Of a DNA stretch of 64,000 nucleotides, positions 21,123-30,023 are shown piece by piece (position 1 is the first letter of the stretch; every line of letters begins with the position of its first letter). The notes beneath the pieces were generated by a model. It was not told the DNA's origin and ran no database searches. It was given only the letters and a program-made list of their open reading frames with translations. A program made the translations under genes and the position numbers. Source of the stretch: Pantoea dispersa (GTDB lineage: Bacteria; Pseudomonadota; Gammaproteobacteria; Enterobacterales; Enterobacteriaceae); the NCBI RefSeq assembly GCF_014155765.1, contig NZ_SCKT01000002.1, forward strand, positions 94,427 to 158,426. Direction: 5' to 3'.

Positions 21123-22508
21123 ATGATGACGGATAAAGTCCGTATTGATACTTTTGGTGCCAACTCATTCAACGGAAACAACGACGCATTCTTAGCCCGT
21201 CAGGCTGAGTTTGAATCAAACGTCAGGAGTTACCCGCGCAAGTTGCCTTTAGCGATTGCCAAAGCCAATGGCGTGTGGATTACGGATGTTGAAAACAAAC
21301 AATATCTTGACTGTCTGGCTGGCGCAGGGACGCTGGCACTTGGTCATAACCATCCTGATGTTCTGCAGAGCATCCAAAATGTCATTACCAGCGGCTTGCC
21401 GTTACATACTCTTGATCTGACGACGCCTCTGAAAGATCAGTTCTCCGAATCTCTGCTCTCGCTGCTGCCAGGTCAGGGTAAAGAGTACTGCCTGCAGTTC
21501 ACCGGTCCATCCGGTGCTGATGCCGTTGAAGCGGCGCTGAAGCTGGCGAAAAAAGTCACCGGCCGCAGCGGCGTAATCAGCTTCTCTGGCGGTTACCACG
21601 GGATGACGCACGGCGCGCTGTCCGTGACCGGCAACCTGTCGCCGAAAGAAGCGGTTGACGGCATGATGCCAGAAGTGCAGTTCATGCCTTACCCGCACCT
21701 GTACCGTTGCCCGCTGGGCCTCGGCGGCGAAGCTGGCGTGAAGGCCCTGACCTACTACTCTGAAAACCTGATCAACGACGTTGAAAGCGGCGTGCGTAAG
21801 CCTGCGGCCGTGATCCTCGAAGCGGTACAGGGTGAAGGCGGCGTGAACCCGGCGCCAGCTGAGTGGCTGCAGCGCATCCGCAAAGTGACCCAGGAACACG
21901 GCATTCTGCTGATCCTCGACGAAGTCCAGGCTGGCTTTGCCCGTACCGGTAAGTTCTTTGCCTTCGAACACGCGGGCATTGAGCCAGACATCATCGTGAT
22001 GTCTAAAGCGGTGGGCGGCGGTCTGCCTCTGGCCGTGCTGGGTATCAAAAAGCAGTTTGACGCCTGGTCACCTGGCCACCACACCGGTACCTTCCGCGGC
22101 AACCAGCTGGCGATGGCAACCGGTCTGGCGACGCTGAAGATCCTGACCGAGCAGAACATCGCCGGCAAAGTGGCAGAACAGGGTGAATGGCTGAAAGCCC
22201 AGCTGAACGCGATGGCGAAACGCTTCCCGGTTATTGGTCACGTACGCGGCCTCGGGATGATGATCGGTATCGAAATCGTTAAGCCACACGAGCCAGCTGA
22301 CCACATGGGCAGCTTCCCGGCCGACGGCGAACTCTCTGCACTGCTGCAGAAAAAATGCTTCGAAGCCGGTCTGATTCTGGAGCGTGGCGGTCGTCACGGT
22401 GCGGTACTGCGCCTGCTGCCATCACTGCTGATCAGCAACGAAGAGCTGGCCGTGTTCCTGGATAAATTTGAGCAGGCGCTGCTGGGCGCTGGCGTCAAAC
22501 CTGTTTGA
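21123..22508 (+). CDS. dat: L-2,4-diaminobutyrate:2-oxoglutarate aminotransferase
   Basis: Class III PLP aminotransferase of 461 residues that makes L-2,4-diaminobutyrate from aspartate semialdehyde and glutamate. Landmarks are [15 protein letters not shown], the cofactor Asp in [15 protein letters not shown] and the Schiff-base lysine in [21 protein letters not shown] lies just upstream of the ATG (a second ATG follows). It forms an operon with ddc 12 bases downstream; the pair together yields 1,3-diaminopropane, a precursor of polyamines and of some siderophores. Confidence 0.93.
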   Translation: MMTDKVRIDTFGANSFNGNNDAFLARQAEFESNVRSYPRKLPLAIAKANGVWITDVENKQYLDCLAGAGTLALGHNHPDVLQSIQNVITSGLPLHTLDLTTPLKDQFSESLLSLLPGQGKEYCLQFTGPSGADAVEAALKLAKKVTGRSGVISFSGGYHGMTHGALSVTGNLSPKEAVDGMMPEVQFMPYPHLYRCPLGLGGEAGVKALTYYSENLINDVESGVRKPAAVILEAVQGEGGVNPAPAEWLQRIRKVTQEHGILLILDEVQAGFARTGKFFAFEHAGIEPDIIVMSKAVGGGLPLAVLGIKKQFDAWSPGHHTGTFRGNQLAMATGLATLKILTEQNIAGKVAEQGEWLKAQLNAMAKRFPVIGHVRGLGMMIGIEIVKPHEPADHMGSFPADGELSALLQKKCFEAGLILERGGRHGAVLRLLPSLLISNEELAVFLDKFEQALLGAGVKPV

Positions 22509-22520
22509 CTGGAAGAGTAA

Positions 22521-23987
22521 ATGTCTGAAGTAAACCCGATTCTGGCCGCCTCGGCCCCGAGCATTGAGGCGTACCAGCAGGCGATTGCCCAGAGCAGCGC
22601 CGCGGTTGTGCAGTGGCTGCAACAGCCTGAGATGTACCAGGGCAAAACGGTTGCCGAACTGCGCGAGCGTATCACGCTCGACTTCAATCCAAACGGCCTG
22701 GGCAACCAGGCCGCGATTGAACGTGCGATTGAATATTTCCTCAAAGACAGTCTGGCGGTGCACCATCCGCAGTGCGTTGCGCACCTGCACTGTCCGAGCC
22801 TGGTGGTAAGCCAGGCGGCTGAAGTGCTGATCAACGCCACTAACCAGAGCATGGATTCGTGGGATCAGAGCCCTTCTGCCACCATTATTGAAATCAAACT
22901 GATTGAGTGGCTGCGTGCGCAGGTTGGCTATCCGGCCGGTGATGCGGGCGTGTTCACCAGCGGCGGTACGCAGAGCAACCTGATGGGCCTGATGCTGGCA
23001 CGTGACGCTTTCTATGCGCGTCAGGGCCATTCCGTGCAGCAGCACGGCATCACTGGCGATCTGCGCAAGATTAAAGTGCTGTGCTCAGAAAATGCCCACT
23101 TCTCCGTGCAGAAGAACATGGCGCTGCTGGGCCACGGCTATCAGTCTGTGGTGCAGGTGAAGTCGGATCAGTTCGCCCGTATGGACGTGAATGACCTGAA
23201 AGCCAAACTGGCGCAGGCTGAAGCCAACGGCGAACAGATCCTGGCGATCGTCGCGACGGCAGGTACTACCGATGCCGGTGCCATCGATCCGCTGCGTGAA
23301 ATCGCAGCCATTGCCGCTGAGCACAACATCTGGGTGCACGTGGATGCGGCCTGGGGCGGTGCGCTGCTGCTGTCTGAAAAGTATCGTCATTACCTGGATG
23401 GTCTGGAGCTGGTGGATTCCGTCACCCTCGACTTCCATAAACAATACTTCCAGACCATCAGCTGCGGCGCGTTCCTGCTGAAAGACGCGCGTCACTATGA
23501 GCTGATGCGTTATCAGGCAGCTTACCTGAACTCCGAGTTCGATGAAGAAGCTGGCGTGCCAAACCTGGTGTCCAAATCACTGCAGACCACGCGTCGTTTC
23601 GATGCGCTGAAACTGTGGATGGGTCTGGAAGCGCTGGGTCAGAAGCAGTACGCCGCGATTATCGACCACGGCGTAAGCCTGGCACAGGACGTCGCGCAGT
23701 TCGTTGAATCTGAGCCGCGTCTGGAACTGGTAATGCAGCCACAGCTGGCCAGCGTGCTGTTCCGCTATCGTCCAGCCCAGCTGAGCGACAGCGCGCAGAT
23801 CGCCCTGTTCAACCAGCGTATCGGCGATGCGTTGCTGGAGTCTGGCCGCGCTAACGTCGGTGTGACCGAGCATGCAGGTGTGACCTGCCTGAAGCTGACG
23901 CTGCTGAACCCGACCGTCACGCTGGAAGACATCAAGCTGCTGCTGGCGCTGGTAGAAAAAACTGCTGATCAATTGCTGAGCGCCTGA
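22521..23987 (+). CDS. ddc: L-2,4-diaminobutyrate decarboxylase
   Basis: Group II PLP decarboxylase of 488 residues that converts L-2,4-diaminobutyrate to 1,3-diaminopropane. The PLP lysine is in VTLDFHKQYFQTISCG; VHVDAAWGGALLLS provides the cofactor Asp and VFTSGGTQSNLMGLM the phosphate pocket. GGAAGAG precedes the ATG. It shares a transcript with dat and is closed by a strong terminator 18 bases after the stop. Confidence 0.94.
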   Translation: MSEVNPILAASAPSIEAYQQAIAQSSAAVVQWLQQPEMYQGKTVAELRERITLDFNPNGLGNQAAIERAIEYFLKDSLAVHHPQCVAHLHCPSLVVSQAAEVLINATNQSMDSWDQSPSATIIEIKLIEWLRAQVGYPAGDAGVFTSGGTQSNLMGLMLARDAFYARQGHSVQQHGITGDLRKIKVLCSENAHFSVQKNMALLGHGYQSVVQVKSDQFARMDVNDLKAKLAQAEANGEQILAIVATAGTTDAGAIDPLREIAAIAAEHNIWVHVDAAWGGALLLSEKYRHYLDGLELVDSVTLDFHKQYFQTISCGAFLLKDARHYELMRYQAAYLNSEFDEEAGVPNLVSKSLQTTRRFDALKLWMGLEALGQKQYAAIIDHGVSLAQDVAQFVESEPRLELVMQPQLASVLFRYRPAQLSDSAQIALFNQRIGDALLESGRANVGVTEHAGVTCLKLTLLNPTVTLEDIKLLLALVEKTADQLLSA

Positions 23988-24001
23988 TTAGGCGTGAAGT
24001 A

Positions 24002-24039
24002 AAAAAGCCGCTAACCGGCAACGGTTAGCGGCTTTTTTT
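24002..24039 (+). terminator. rho-independent terminator of dat-ddc
   Basis: The perfect 11-bp stem AGCCGCTAACC/GGTTAGCGGCT (24006-24033), with A-rich left flank and seven T after it, is a textbook intrinsic terminator and could work in both directions. Confidence 0.9.
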
Positions 24040-24070
24040 ATAGGTTAAAAACTGATCGCCGCACGCTGGC

Positions 24071-24463
24071 TCACTGCGGAATACGTGCAATCACCTTGAT
24101 TTCGAAATCATAGCCCGCCAGCCAGTTGACGCCCACCGCCGTCCAGTTGGGATAAGGCTCATCGCCGAAAAAGCGCAGCCGGACTTCGTTCACCGTGGTG
24201 AACTGCGCTTCCGGATCGGTATGAAACGTAGTGACATCAACCACGTCATCGAAACTGCAACCGGCGGCCTTCAGCACCGCCGCGAGATTGGTAAATGCCT
24301 GATTAACCTGACGCGTGAAATCCGGCTCGGCGGTGCCATCATCCCGGCTGCCTACCTGGCCGGAAACAAACAGCAGGTCGCCGGAGCGAATCGCCGCAGA
24401 GTATTTATTGATGTTGTACAACGCCTGACGGCCCGCTGGAAAAACAGCATCGCGTTTGTTCAT
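24071..24463 (-). CDS. RidA/YjgF-family protein
   Basis: Rid-family protein of 130 residues; relatives hydrolyse reactive enamine or imine intermediates made by PLP enzymes. GDLLFVSGQVG and DVVDVTTFHTD are family blocks. The canonical catalytic Arg context near the C-terminus is altered (VNWLAGYDFEIKVIARIP), so it may belong to a divergent Rid subgroup. The start is the ATG at 24463 with AGGAG upstream; the longer in-frame extension reads through the operator palindromes and is rejected. It is divergent from the TetR gene and probably its target. Confidence 0.85.
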   Translation of the reverse strand: MNKRDAVFPAGRQALYNINKYSAAIRSGDLLFVSGQVGSRDDGTAEPDFTRQVNQAFTNLAAVLKAAGCSFDDVVDVTTFHTDPEAQFTTVNEVRLRFFGDEPYPNWTAVGVNWLAGYDFEIKVIARIPQ

Positions 24464-24521
24464 AATCGTACTCCTGAAGATGAGAGAAGAAAGCGGGTTA
24501 GCTATGCCCGCTTTCGCTTTA

Positions 24522-24538
24522 ACATACGCCGCGTATGT
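24522..24538. promoter_or_regulatory. TetR-type operator palindrome 1
   Basis: ACATACG-CCG-CGTATGT has perfect 7-bp arms between the divergent rid and tetR genes. Its centre is 30 bp, about three helical turns, from the second site. Confidence 0.75.
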
Positions 24539-24551
24539 ATTACTATGTTTT

Positions 24552-24568
24552 ACATACGCGGCGTATGT
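24552..24568. promoter_or_regulatory. TetR-type operator palindrome 2
   Basis: ACATACG-CGG-CGTATGT is the exact reverse complement of site 1, 25 bases before the tetR start. Confidence 0.75.
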
Positions 24569-24592
24569 CAATGCAAAATTTAAGGAACAGCG

Positions 24593-25195
24593 ATGGCAGC
24601 CAGACGACGGGCAGACCAGGTGGAAGAGACGCGCGGCAAACTGATTGCCGCTGCACGACGCGCGTTTGCGCAGAAAGGTTACAGCGAAGCGTCAATGGAT
24701 GACCTCACGGCAGCCGCCGGGCTGACGCGCGGTGCGCTGTATCATAATTTCGGCGACAAGAAAGGGTTATTGCAGGCGGTTATTGACCAGATTGATGGTG
24801 AGATTCTTGAGCAGATGCGCGCAGCCGGGCAGCAGTATCACACTCGCTGGCACGCGTTTCTGGCGGAAGCCATTACCTATATCGAGATGTCGCTGGAGCC
24901 GGAAGTCCAGCGCATCATGCTGCTGGATGGCCCGGCGGTGCTGGGCGATCCGTCGCGCTGGCCTAATCAGACCGCCTGTCTGCGCACCACCGCCGCCATG
25001 CTGGCGGAGCTGATTGAGGAAGGTACGGTGAAACCGGTCGATACCGAAGCGGCGGCGCAACTGGTCAACGGCGCCGCGCTCAATGCCGCGCTGTGGATTG
25101 CCACTGCCGATGAGCCGGTCGCGGCGCTACCGCGTGCGGTGCAGGCCTTCCGGCTGCTGGTTTCCGGGCTGCTGGTCAACCCGGCGTCGCATTGA
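24593..25195 (+). CDS. TetR-family transcriptional repressor
   Basis: TetR/AcrR repressor of 200 residues. The N-terminal helix-turn-helix reads YSEASMDDLTAAAGLTRGALYHNFGDKKGLL and is canonical; the C-terminal part is a divergent ligand-binding domain. AAGGA precedes the ATG. Two perfect palindromes in the short region shared with the divergent Rid gene are the obvious operators, implying joint control. The last 20 bases overlap the tail of the convergent LysR gene. Confidence 0.92.
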   Translation: MAARRRADQVEETRGKLIAAARRAFAQKGYSEASMDDLTAAAGLTRGALYHNFGDKKGLLQAVIDQIDGEILEQMRAAGQQYHTRWHAFLAEAITYIEMSLEPEVQRIMLLDGPAVLGDPSRWPNQTACLRTTAAMLAELIEEGTVKPVDTEAAAQLVNGAALNAALWIATADEPVAALPRAVQAFRLLVSGLLVNPASH

Positions 25196-26087
25196 GTTCG
25201 CGTATCCAGCTGAGAAACGCCTGCAGCGGTGCCGGGATCAGCCGGCGATCGTTGTAATACAGCCACAGGCCGGGAAAGCTGAGCCACCAGTCGGCAAGAA
25301 TCGGTTGCAGACTACCGTTGGCCAGCGCCGGCTTCAGCCAGTCCTCAAACAGGTAGACCACGCCGGCACCGGCGATGGCCGTTGACACCGTCAACTCCAT
25401 CGCCGCACCGATGCTGCAAATCAGCGGCCCCTGCGGCTGTAGTGTGATGCGTTCCGCGCCGCGGCTGAACTCCCATTCGGCCGTCACCCCGGTGGCATAA
25501 CGACCATACAGACAGCGATGCTGCATCAGGTCGCGCGGATGCTGCGGCGTACCGTAAGCCGCCAGATAGGCTGGCGCCGCGGCCGCGGCAAAGCGCTGCA
25601 CGCGCGGACCAATCGGCAGCGCCACCATATCCTGCTCCAGATGATCGTCATAACGGATACCGGCATCGCAGCTGTCGCGAAAAATGTCCTGCACATTACT
25701 TTCCGCCACAATCTCCAGCCGGATGTCCGGATAGCGCTGCAAAAATCCCGGCACAATCGCCGGTAATACCAGCCGCGCCGCGCTGACCGGCACGTTCAGC
25801 CGCAGCGTGCCGCCCGGCGTGTCACGGAACGTGTTCAGGGCATCCAGCGCCGCATCCACTTCGTTCATGGCGGGCAGCAGCCGTGACATCAGCGCCCGGC
25901 CCGCTTCGGTCAGCACCACCGTTCGCGTGGTGCGATTAAACAGCCGAACGCCCAGTTGCTGTTCGGCGCGGCGCACCGCATCACTCAAACGCGACGGATT
26001 AGTGCCGCTCATGCGCGCCGCCTCGCGAAATCCACCGGCTTTTGCCACCGCCACTACCGCATGCAGCAACGCCATATCCAGCGCCAT
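25176..26087 (-). CDS. LysR-family transcriptional regulator
   Basis: LysR-type regulator of 303 residues. The winged helix (GGFREAARMSGTNPSRLSDAV...LGVRLFNRTTR) is followed by a two-lobed effector domain beginning GTLRLNVPVSAARLVLP. It is divergent from the aldo/keto reductase gene at 26185 with a 97-base gap, a layout in which the regulator usually activates or represses its neighbour. The subgroup resembles regulators of aldo/keto reductase and oxidoreductase genes. Confidence 0.9.
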   Translation of the reverse strand: MALDMALLHAVVAVAKAGGFREAARMSGTNPSRLSDAVRRAEQQLGVRLFNRTTRTVVLTEAGRALMSRLLPAMNEVDAALDALNTFRDTPGGTLRLNVPVSAARLVLPAIVPGFLQRYPDIRLEIVAESNVQDIFRDSCDAGIRYDDHLEQDMVALPIGPRVQRFAAAAAPAYLAAYGTPQHPRDLMQHRCLYGRYATGVTAEWEFSRGAERITLQPQGPLICSIGAAMELTVSTAIAGAGVVYLFEDWLKPALANGSLQPILADWWLSFPGLWLYYNDRRLIPAPLQAFLSWIRELNATPG

Positions 26088-26184
26088 TGTGCGTCACTCC
26101 GTACAGTCTGTCCTGATTTACACGGATAGTCGCACAGCACCGTTGTGATTACAATTTAAACACTATCCGATGAAGGAGGTTTAC

Positions 26185-27048
26185 ATGTCACAGGCTACAA
26201 CTACTTATACGCTGGGCGACCGTCAGGTTGCCCGTCTCGGCTACGGTGCCATGCAGCTGGCCGGTCCCGGCGTATTTGGCCCGCCAAAAGATGAAGCCCG
26301 CGCGCTACAGGTGCTGCGCGATGCCGTGGCTGCCGGTGTGAATCACATCGACACCAGTGATTTTTACGGGCCGCACATCACCAATCAGCTGATCAAAAAA
26401 GCGCTCTATCCTTACCCCAGCGATCTGCTGCTGGTGACCAAAGTGGGTGCCCGACGTGATGCCAAAGGCGGCTGGCTGCCCGCCAGCACGCCGGAGGAGC
26501 TGACGCAGGCGGTTGAAGATAACCTGCGTAATCTGGGGCTCGACGTGCTGGAGGTAGTCAATTTACGCTCGATGCTGAGCGTTCATGGGCCAGCAGAAGG
26601 ATCGCTGGAGCCGCAAATCGAGGCGATGATTAAGTTGCAACAACGTGGCCTGATTCGGCACATTGGCCTGAGTAACGTGACCGCCAGTCAGGTGGTGCAG
26701 GCACAGCAGATGACGCCGATTGCCTGCGTACAGAATCTGTATAATCTCGCCAATCGTCAGGATGATGCGCTGATCGACCAGCTGGCCGCGCAGGGCATTC
26801 CCTACGTGCCGTTCTTTCCGCTCGGCGGTTTTTCGCCGCTGCAGTCGGAACAGCTCAGCGCGGTGGCCAGCACGCTCAACGCCAGTACGCTGCAGGTGGC
26901 GCTCGCCTGGCTGTTGCAGCGCTCAGATAATATTCTGCTGATTCCCGGCACCTCCTCGCCGCAGCATCTGCAGCAGAATCTGGCCAGCGCGGCGCTGACG
27001 CTGAGCCCGGAGGTGGTTGCGCAACTGGACAGCATTGGCCGGGCGTAA
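26185..27048 (+). CDS. aldo/keto reductase
   Basis: NADPH-dependent aldo/keto reductase of 287 residues. The active site is shown by GVNHIDTSDFYGPHITNQL (catalytic Asp and Tyr), LLLVTKVGARRD (Lys) and GLIRHIGLSNV. The NADP-binding LIPGTSSPQHLQQNL is near the C-terminus. The substrate is unknown. AAGGAGG lies seven bases before the ATG at 26185; an ATG five codons earlier overlaps that site and is rejected. Confidence 0.9.
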   Translation: MSQATTTYTLGDRQVARLGYGAMQLAGPGVFGPPKDEARALQVLRDAVAAGVNHIDTSDFYGPHITNQLIKKALYPYPSDLLLVTKVGARRDAKGGWLPASTPEELTQAVEDNLRNLGLDVLEVVNLRSMLSVHGPAEGSLEPQIEAMIKLQQRGLIRHIGLSNVTASQVVQAQQMTPIACVQNLYNLANRQDDALIDQLAAQGIPYVPFFPLGGFSPLQSEQLSAVASTLNASTLQVALAWLLQRSDNILLIPGTSSPQHLQQNLASAALTLSPEVVAQLDSIGRA

Positions 27049-27062
27049 GGCATACGCCGGGG

Positions 27063-28556
27063 CTATCCCCGCCCGGCGATGCCCGCTTCCACCAGGCAGG
27101 CTTTGAGCACACCGAACGCATCCTGGCACTGGCGCTCATCCACGCAGGCGTAACCGAGCAGCAGACCGCGTCGCTCCTGCGGATGCATGTAGTATTGCGA
27201 CAGCGGCCGCACCTTCACGCCGCGTCGCAGCGCCAGCGCGGCAATCGCCACATCATCGCAGCCCGGGGGCAGATTTAGCACCAGATGTAGCCCGGCTTCA
27301 TGATTGACCACCGGCATAAAGGCTGTGCCCAGGTAGCGCTCAATCAGCGTCATCATAAAGCGCCGGCGCTGACTATAGAGTTTGCGCATGCGGCGGATGT
27401 GCGTCATGTAGTGGCCTTTCTGAATAAATTCCGCCAGCGCCCGCTGCACCAGCAGATGGCCGCCGCGATAGAGTTCGGCCGCCGCCACCCGCAGCGGCTG
27501 CGCCAGCGCTTTTGGTACCACCAGATAGCCGAGACGCAGCGCGGGATAGAGCGTTTTACTGAAGGTGCCCATATAGATCACCGGCGCATCCGGTTCAAAG
27601 CCCTGCAGCGAGGGGAACGGCTGGCCGGCGAAACGAAATTCGCTGTCATAGTCATCTTCCACCAGCCAGCTTTTGTGTTTGCGCGCCAGGTCGAGCAGCT
27701 GTCTGCGCCGCTCCAGACTGAGATGAACACCCAGCGGATACTGGTGAGACGGTGTCACAAAAATCATCTTCGGCGCTTTGCTGCGCGGTGCCAGCTCCGG
27801 GATAATGCCCTGTTCATCCACCGCTTTGGCCTGAATTTTTAGTCCGTTAATGCGTAACAGGTTGCGTGTGCCCCAGTAACCTGGCTCCTCGATCCACACC
27901 GGATCGCCCGCGTCGCACAGTACGCGCGTCACCAGATCCACCGCCTGATGAATGCCTTCAGTAATGATGATTTGATCGGCGTCGGCACGCACCGAGCGCG
28001 CCACGCTGAGATATTCAGCCAGCGCCTGGCGCAGCTGCGGACAGCCGCCGTTACTGCTGTAAATCAGCCGCTCGATGTCGGGTTCGCGATTCAGGCGCGA
28101 CTGAATCTGGCTAAACAACTTATGCGGAAACTCACGCACATCCGGCGCGCCGGGCACAAACGCACCCCACTGATAAGGCGAGGCATTGGCGTGACCGAGC
28201 AGCGTGGCGCCACGTTTTGAAATCGCCGCCGGTTTACTCATCAGGGGTTCACTGAGCGGCAGCGCCGGCGCGCTGTTGAGGCACCCTTCCGGCAGGTTTT
28301 CTGCAATCCAGGTGCCGCTGCCGGTGCGCGCGCTGACATATCCCTGCGCGACCAGATTTTCATAGACGTTGAGCACCGTATTACGCGACACCGCCAGCTC
28401 GCGCGCTAAATCACGCGTCGCCGGCAGGCGTGAGCCGCGCGGGAAAATGCCCTCTACAATCGCCGCCTGCATGCAGTGCAGCAGGCGCTGCTGCAGCGTG
28501 CCTTCCGCGACAAACTGTAGTCGTTCCAATACATGATCGGCGTACAAACTCCGCAA
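27063..28556 (-). CDS. MocR/GabR-type PLP-dependent regulator
   Basis: Chimeric regulator of 497 residues: a GntR winged helix (FPRGSRLPATRDLARELAVSRNTVLNVYE) joined to a class I aminotransferase-like domain with the PLP lysine in GTFSKTLYPALRLGYLVVP. Such proteins sense PLP with an amino donor. It is divergent from gabT-gabP, so it is probably the GABA-responsive activator of that operon. The first codon is TTG at 28556, with GGAG four bases upstream; no in-frame ATG exists in the region, so the exact start is unsure. Confidence 0.88.
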   Translation of the reverse strand: MRSLYADHVLERLQFVAEGTLQQRLLHCMQAAIVEGIFPRGSRLPATRDLARELAVSRNTVLNVYENLVAQGYVSARTGSGTWIAENLPEGCLNSAPALPLSEPLMSKPAAISKRGATLLGHANASPYQWGAFVPGAPDVREFPHKLFSQIQSRLNREPDIERLIYSSNGGCPQLRQALAEYLSVARSVRADADQIIITEGIHQAVDLVTRVLCDAGDPVWIEEPGYWGTRNLLRINGLKIQAKAVDEQGIIPELAPRSKAPKMIFVTPSHQYPLGVHLSLERRRQLLDLARKHKSWLVEDDYDSEFRFAGQPFPSLQGFEPDAPVIYMGTFSKTLYPALRLGYLVVPKALAQPLRVAAAELYRGGHLLVQRALAEFIQKGHYMTHIRRMRKLYSQRRRFMMTLIERYLGTAFMPVVNHEAGLHLVLNLPPGCDDVAIAALALRRGVKVRPLSQYYMHPQERRGLLLGYACVDERQCQDAFGVLKACLVEAGIAGRG

Positions 28557-28587
28557 TTGGCTCCATCCTTCTCAGTGAAATTGGCTC
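28555..28587. promoter_or_regulatory. direct repeat, candidate MocR/GabR operator
   Basis: AATTGGCTC occurs at 28555-28563 and again at 28579-28587, 24 bases apart start to start, in the divergent regulator-gabT region. GabR-type regulators bind direct repeats of this sort; the first copy overlaps the regulator start. Confidence 0.4.
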
Positions 28588-28665
28588 TGGCAACCGCGCT
28601 CAGTGCAGGCATAAATAAGCGTGTTTGTCGTGATTTGTAAAGACGCTTATCGCTAAGGAAAGGTT

Positions 28666-29919
28666 ATGGAAGGTAAAAACAGCCAGTTGCAACAACGCAA
28701 AGATGACGCGCTGCCGCGCGGCACCGGTAATCTTTGTCAGTGGTATGTCGATCAGGCCGAAAACGCCACGCTGCGTGATGTTGAGGGCAATAGCTGGATT
28801 GATTTCGCCGGCGGCATCGCGGTGCTCAACACCGGCCACCGTCATCCGCGCATCGTGCAGGCCATTGCCGATCAGTTAGCAAAATTCACCCATACCGCAT
28901 TCCAGGTCACGCCGTATGAGAGCTATGTGGCGCTGGCGGAACGCATCAATCAGCGGGTGCCAATTGCCGGTAAAGCCAAAACCGCCTTTTTCACCACCGG
29001 CGCTGAAGCGGTAGAGAATGCGGTTAAAGTGGCGCGCGCCGCCACCCGTCGTCACGGCATCATCACCTTCGGTAACGCCTTTCACGGCCGTACTTTCATG
29101 ACCATGGCGATGACCGGCAAAGTGGCCCCCTATAAGCGCGATTTTGGCCCGATGCCGGCCTCGGTGTTTCACGCCCGCTACCCTAACGCGGTCACCGGCA
29201 TCAGCGTTGAGGACGCTATCGCCAGCCTGCACGATCTGTTCAGCCACGACATCGCGCCGCAGGATGTGGCCGCCATCGTACTGGAACCGGTGCAGGGCGA
29301 AGGCGGTTTCCACATCGCGCCGGCAGAGTTTCTTACGCAGCTGCGCGCGCTGGCCGATGAGCACGGCATTCTGCTGATTGCCGATGAGGTACAGAGCGGA
29401 TTTGGCCGCACCGGCAAGCTGTTTGCCATGGAACATTACAGCGTGCAGCCCGATCTCATCACCATGGCGAAAAGCCTGGCGGGCGGCATGCCGCTGTCGG
29501 CGGTGAGCGGTCGTGCTGACATCATGGATGCGCCCGGTCCGGGCGGGCTGGGCGGTACTTACGCCGGCAATCCGCTGTCGATTGCCGCCGCGCATGCGGT
29601 GCTGGATGTCATCGACGAAGAACAGCTGTGTCAGCGCGCCAGCGAACTGGGCGCGACGCTGAGCGAACTGCTGCACCGCGCGCGCCGCGCTAACGCGTCG
29701 ATTACCGACGTGCGTGCGCTGGGCTCAATGGTAGCCGTGGAGTTTGCCAGTGCGCAGCAGGCGCAGGCGCTGCAGCAACAGGCGATGGCGCGCGGTCTGC
29801 TGCTGCTGACCTGTGGCCCGCAGGGCAACGTGATCCGCTTCCTCTATCCGCTCACCATTCCGGATGCCCAGTTCCGCCAGGCGCTGGATATTCTCGACAG
29901 CCTGCTCAGCCAGCCTTAG
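28666..29919 (+). CDS. gabT: 4-aminobutyrate aminotransferase
   Basis: Class III PLP aminotransferase of 417 residues, best matching GabT, which converts GABA and 2-oxoglutarate to succinate semialdehyde and glutamate. Key parts are FFTTGAEAVENAVKVAR, LLIADEVQSGFGRTG and TMAKSLAGGMPLSAV with the PLP lysine. It is followed by a GABA-type permease and preceded by a divergent MocR regulator, a typical GABA uptake and use module. No gabD is present in the window. AAGGAAAGG lies before the ATG. Confidence 0.9.
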   Translation: MEGKNSQLQQRKDDALPRGTGNLCQWYVDQAENATLRDVEGNSWIDFAGGIAVLNTGHRHPRIVQAIADQLAKFTHTAFQVTPYESYVALAERINQRVPIAGKAKTAFFTTGAEAVENAVKVARAATRRHGIITFGNAFHGRTFMTMAMTGKVAPYKRDFGPMPASVFHARYPNAVTGISVEDAIASLHDLFSHDIAPQDVAAIVLEPVQGEGGFHIAPAEFLTQLRALADEHGILLIADEVQSGFGRTGKLFAMEHYSVQPDLITMAKSLAGGMPLSAVSGRADIMDAPGPGGLGGTYAGNPLSIAAAHAVLDVIDEEQLCQRASELGATLSELLHRARRANASITDVRALGSMVAVEFASAQQAQALQQQAMARGLLLLTCGPQGNVIRFLYPLTIPDAQFRQALDILDSLLSQP

Positions 29920-29941
29920 CGTTCCACCCATTGTCCGATCG

Positions 29942-30000
29942 CTTGCCTGCCGCGCGCAGGCAAGTTTCACCTGCATAACAGGCGGGGCCTGCCCCGCCTG
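29942..30000 (+). terminator. two hairpins between gabT and gabP
   Basis: CTTGCCTGC/GCAGGCAAG (29942-29964) and CAGGCGGGGC/GCCCCGCCTG (29979-30000) are strong stems with no long U-tract. They may attenuate or protect the mRNA rather than end transcription fully. Confidence 0.45.
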
Positions 30001-30023
30001 AGAGACGATCTGGAGAGATATTG

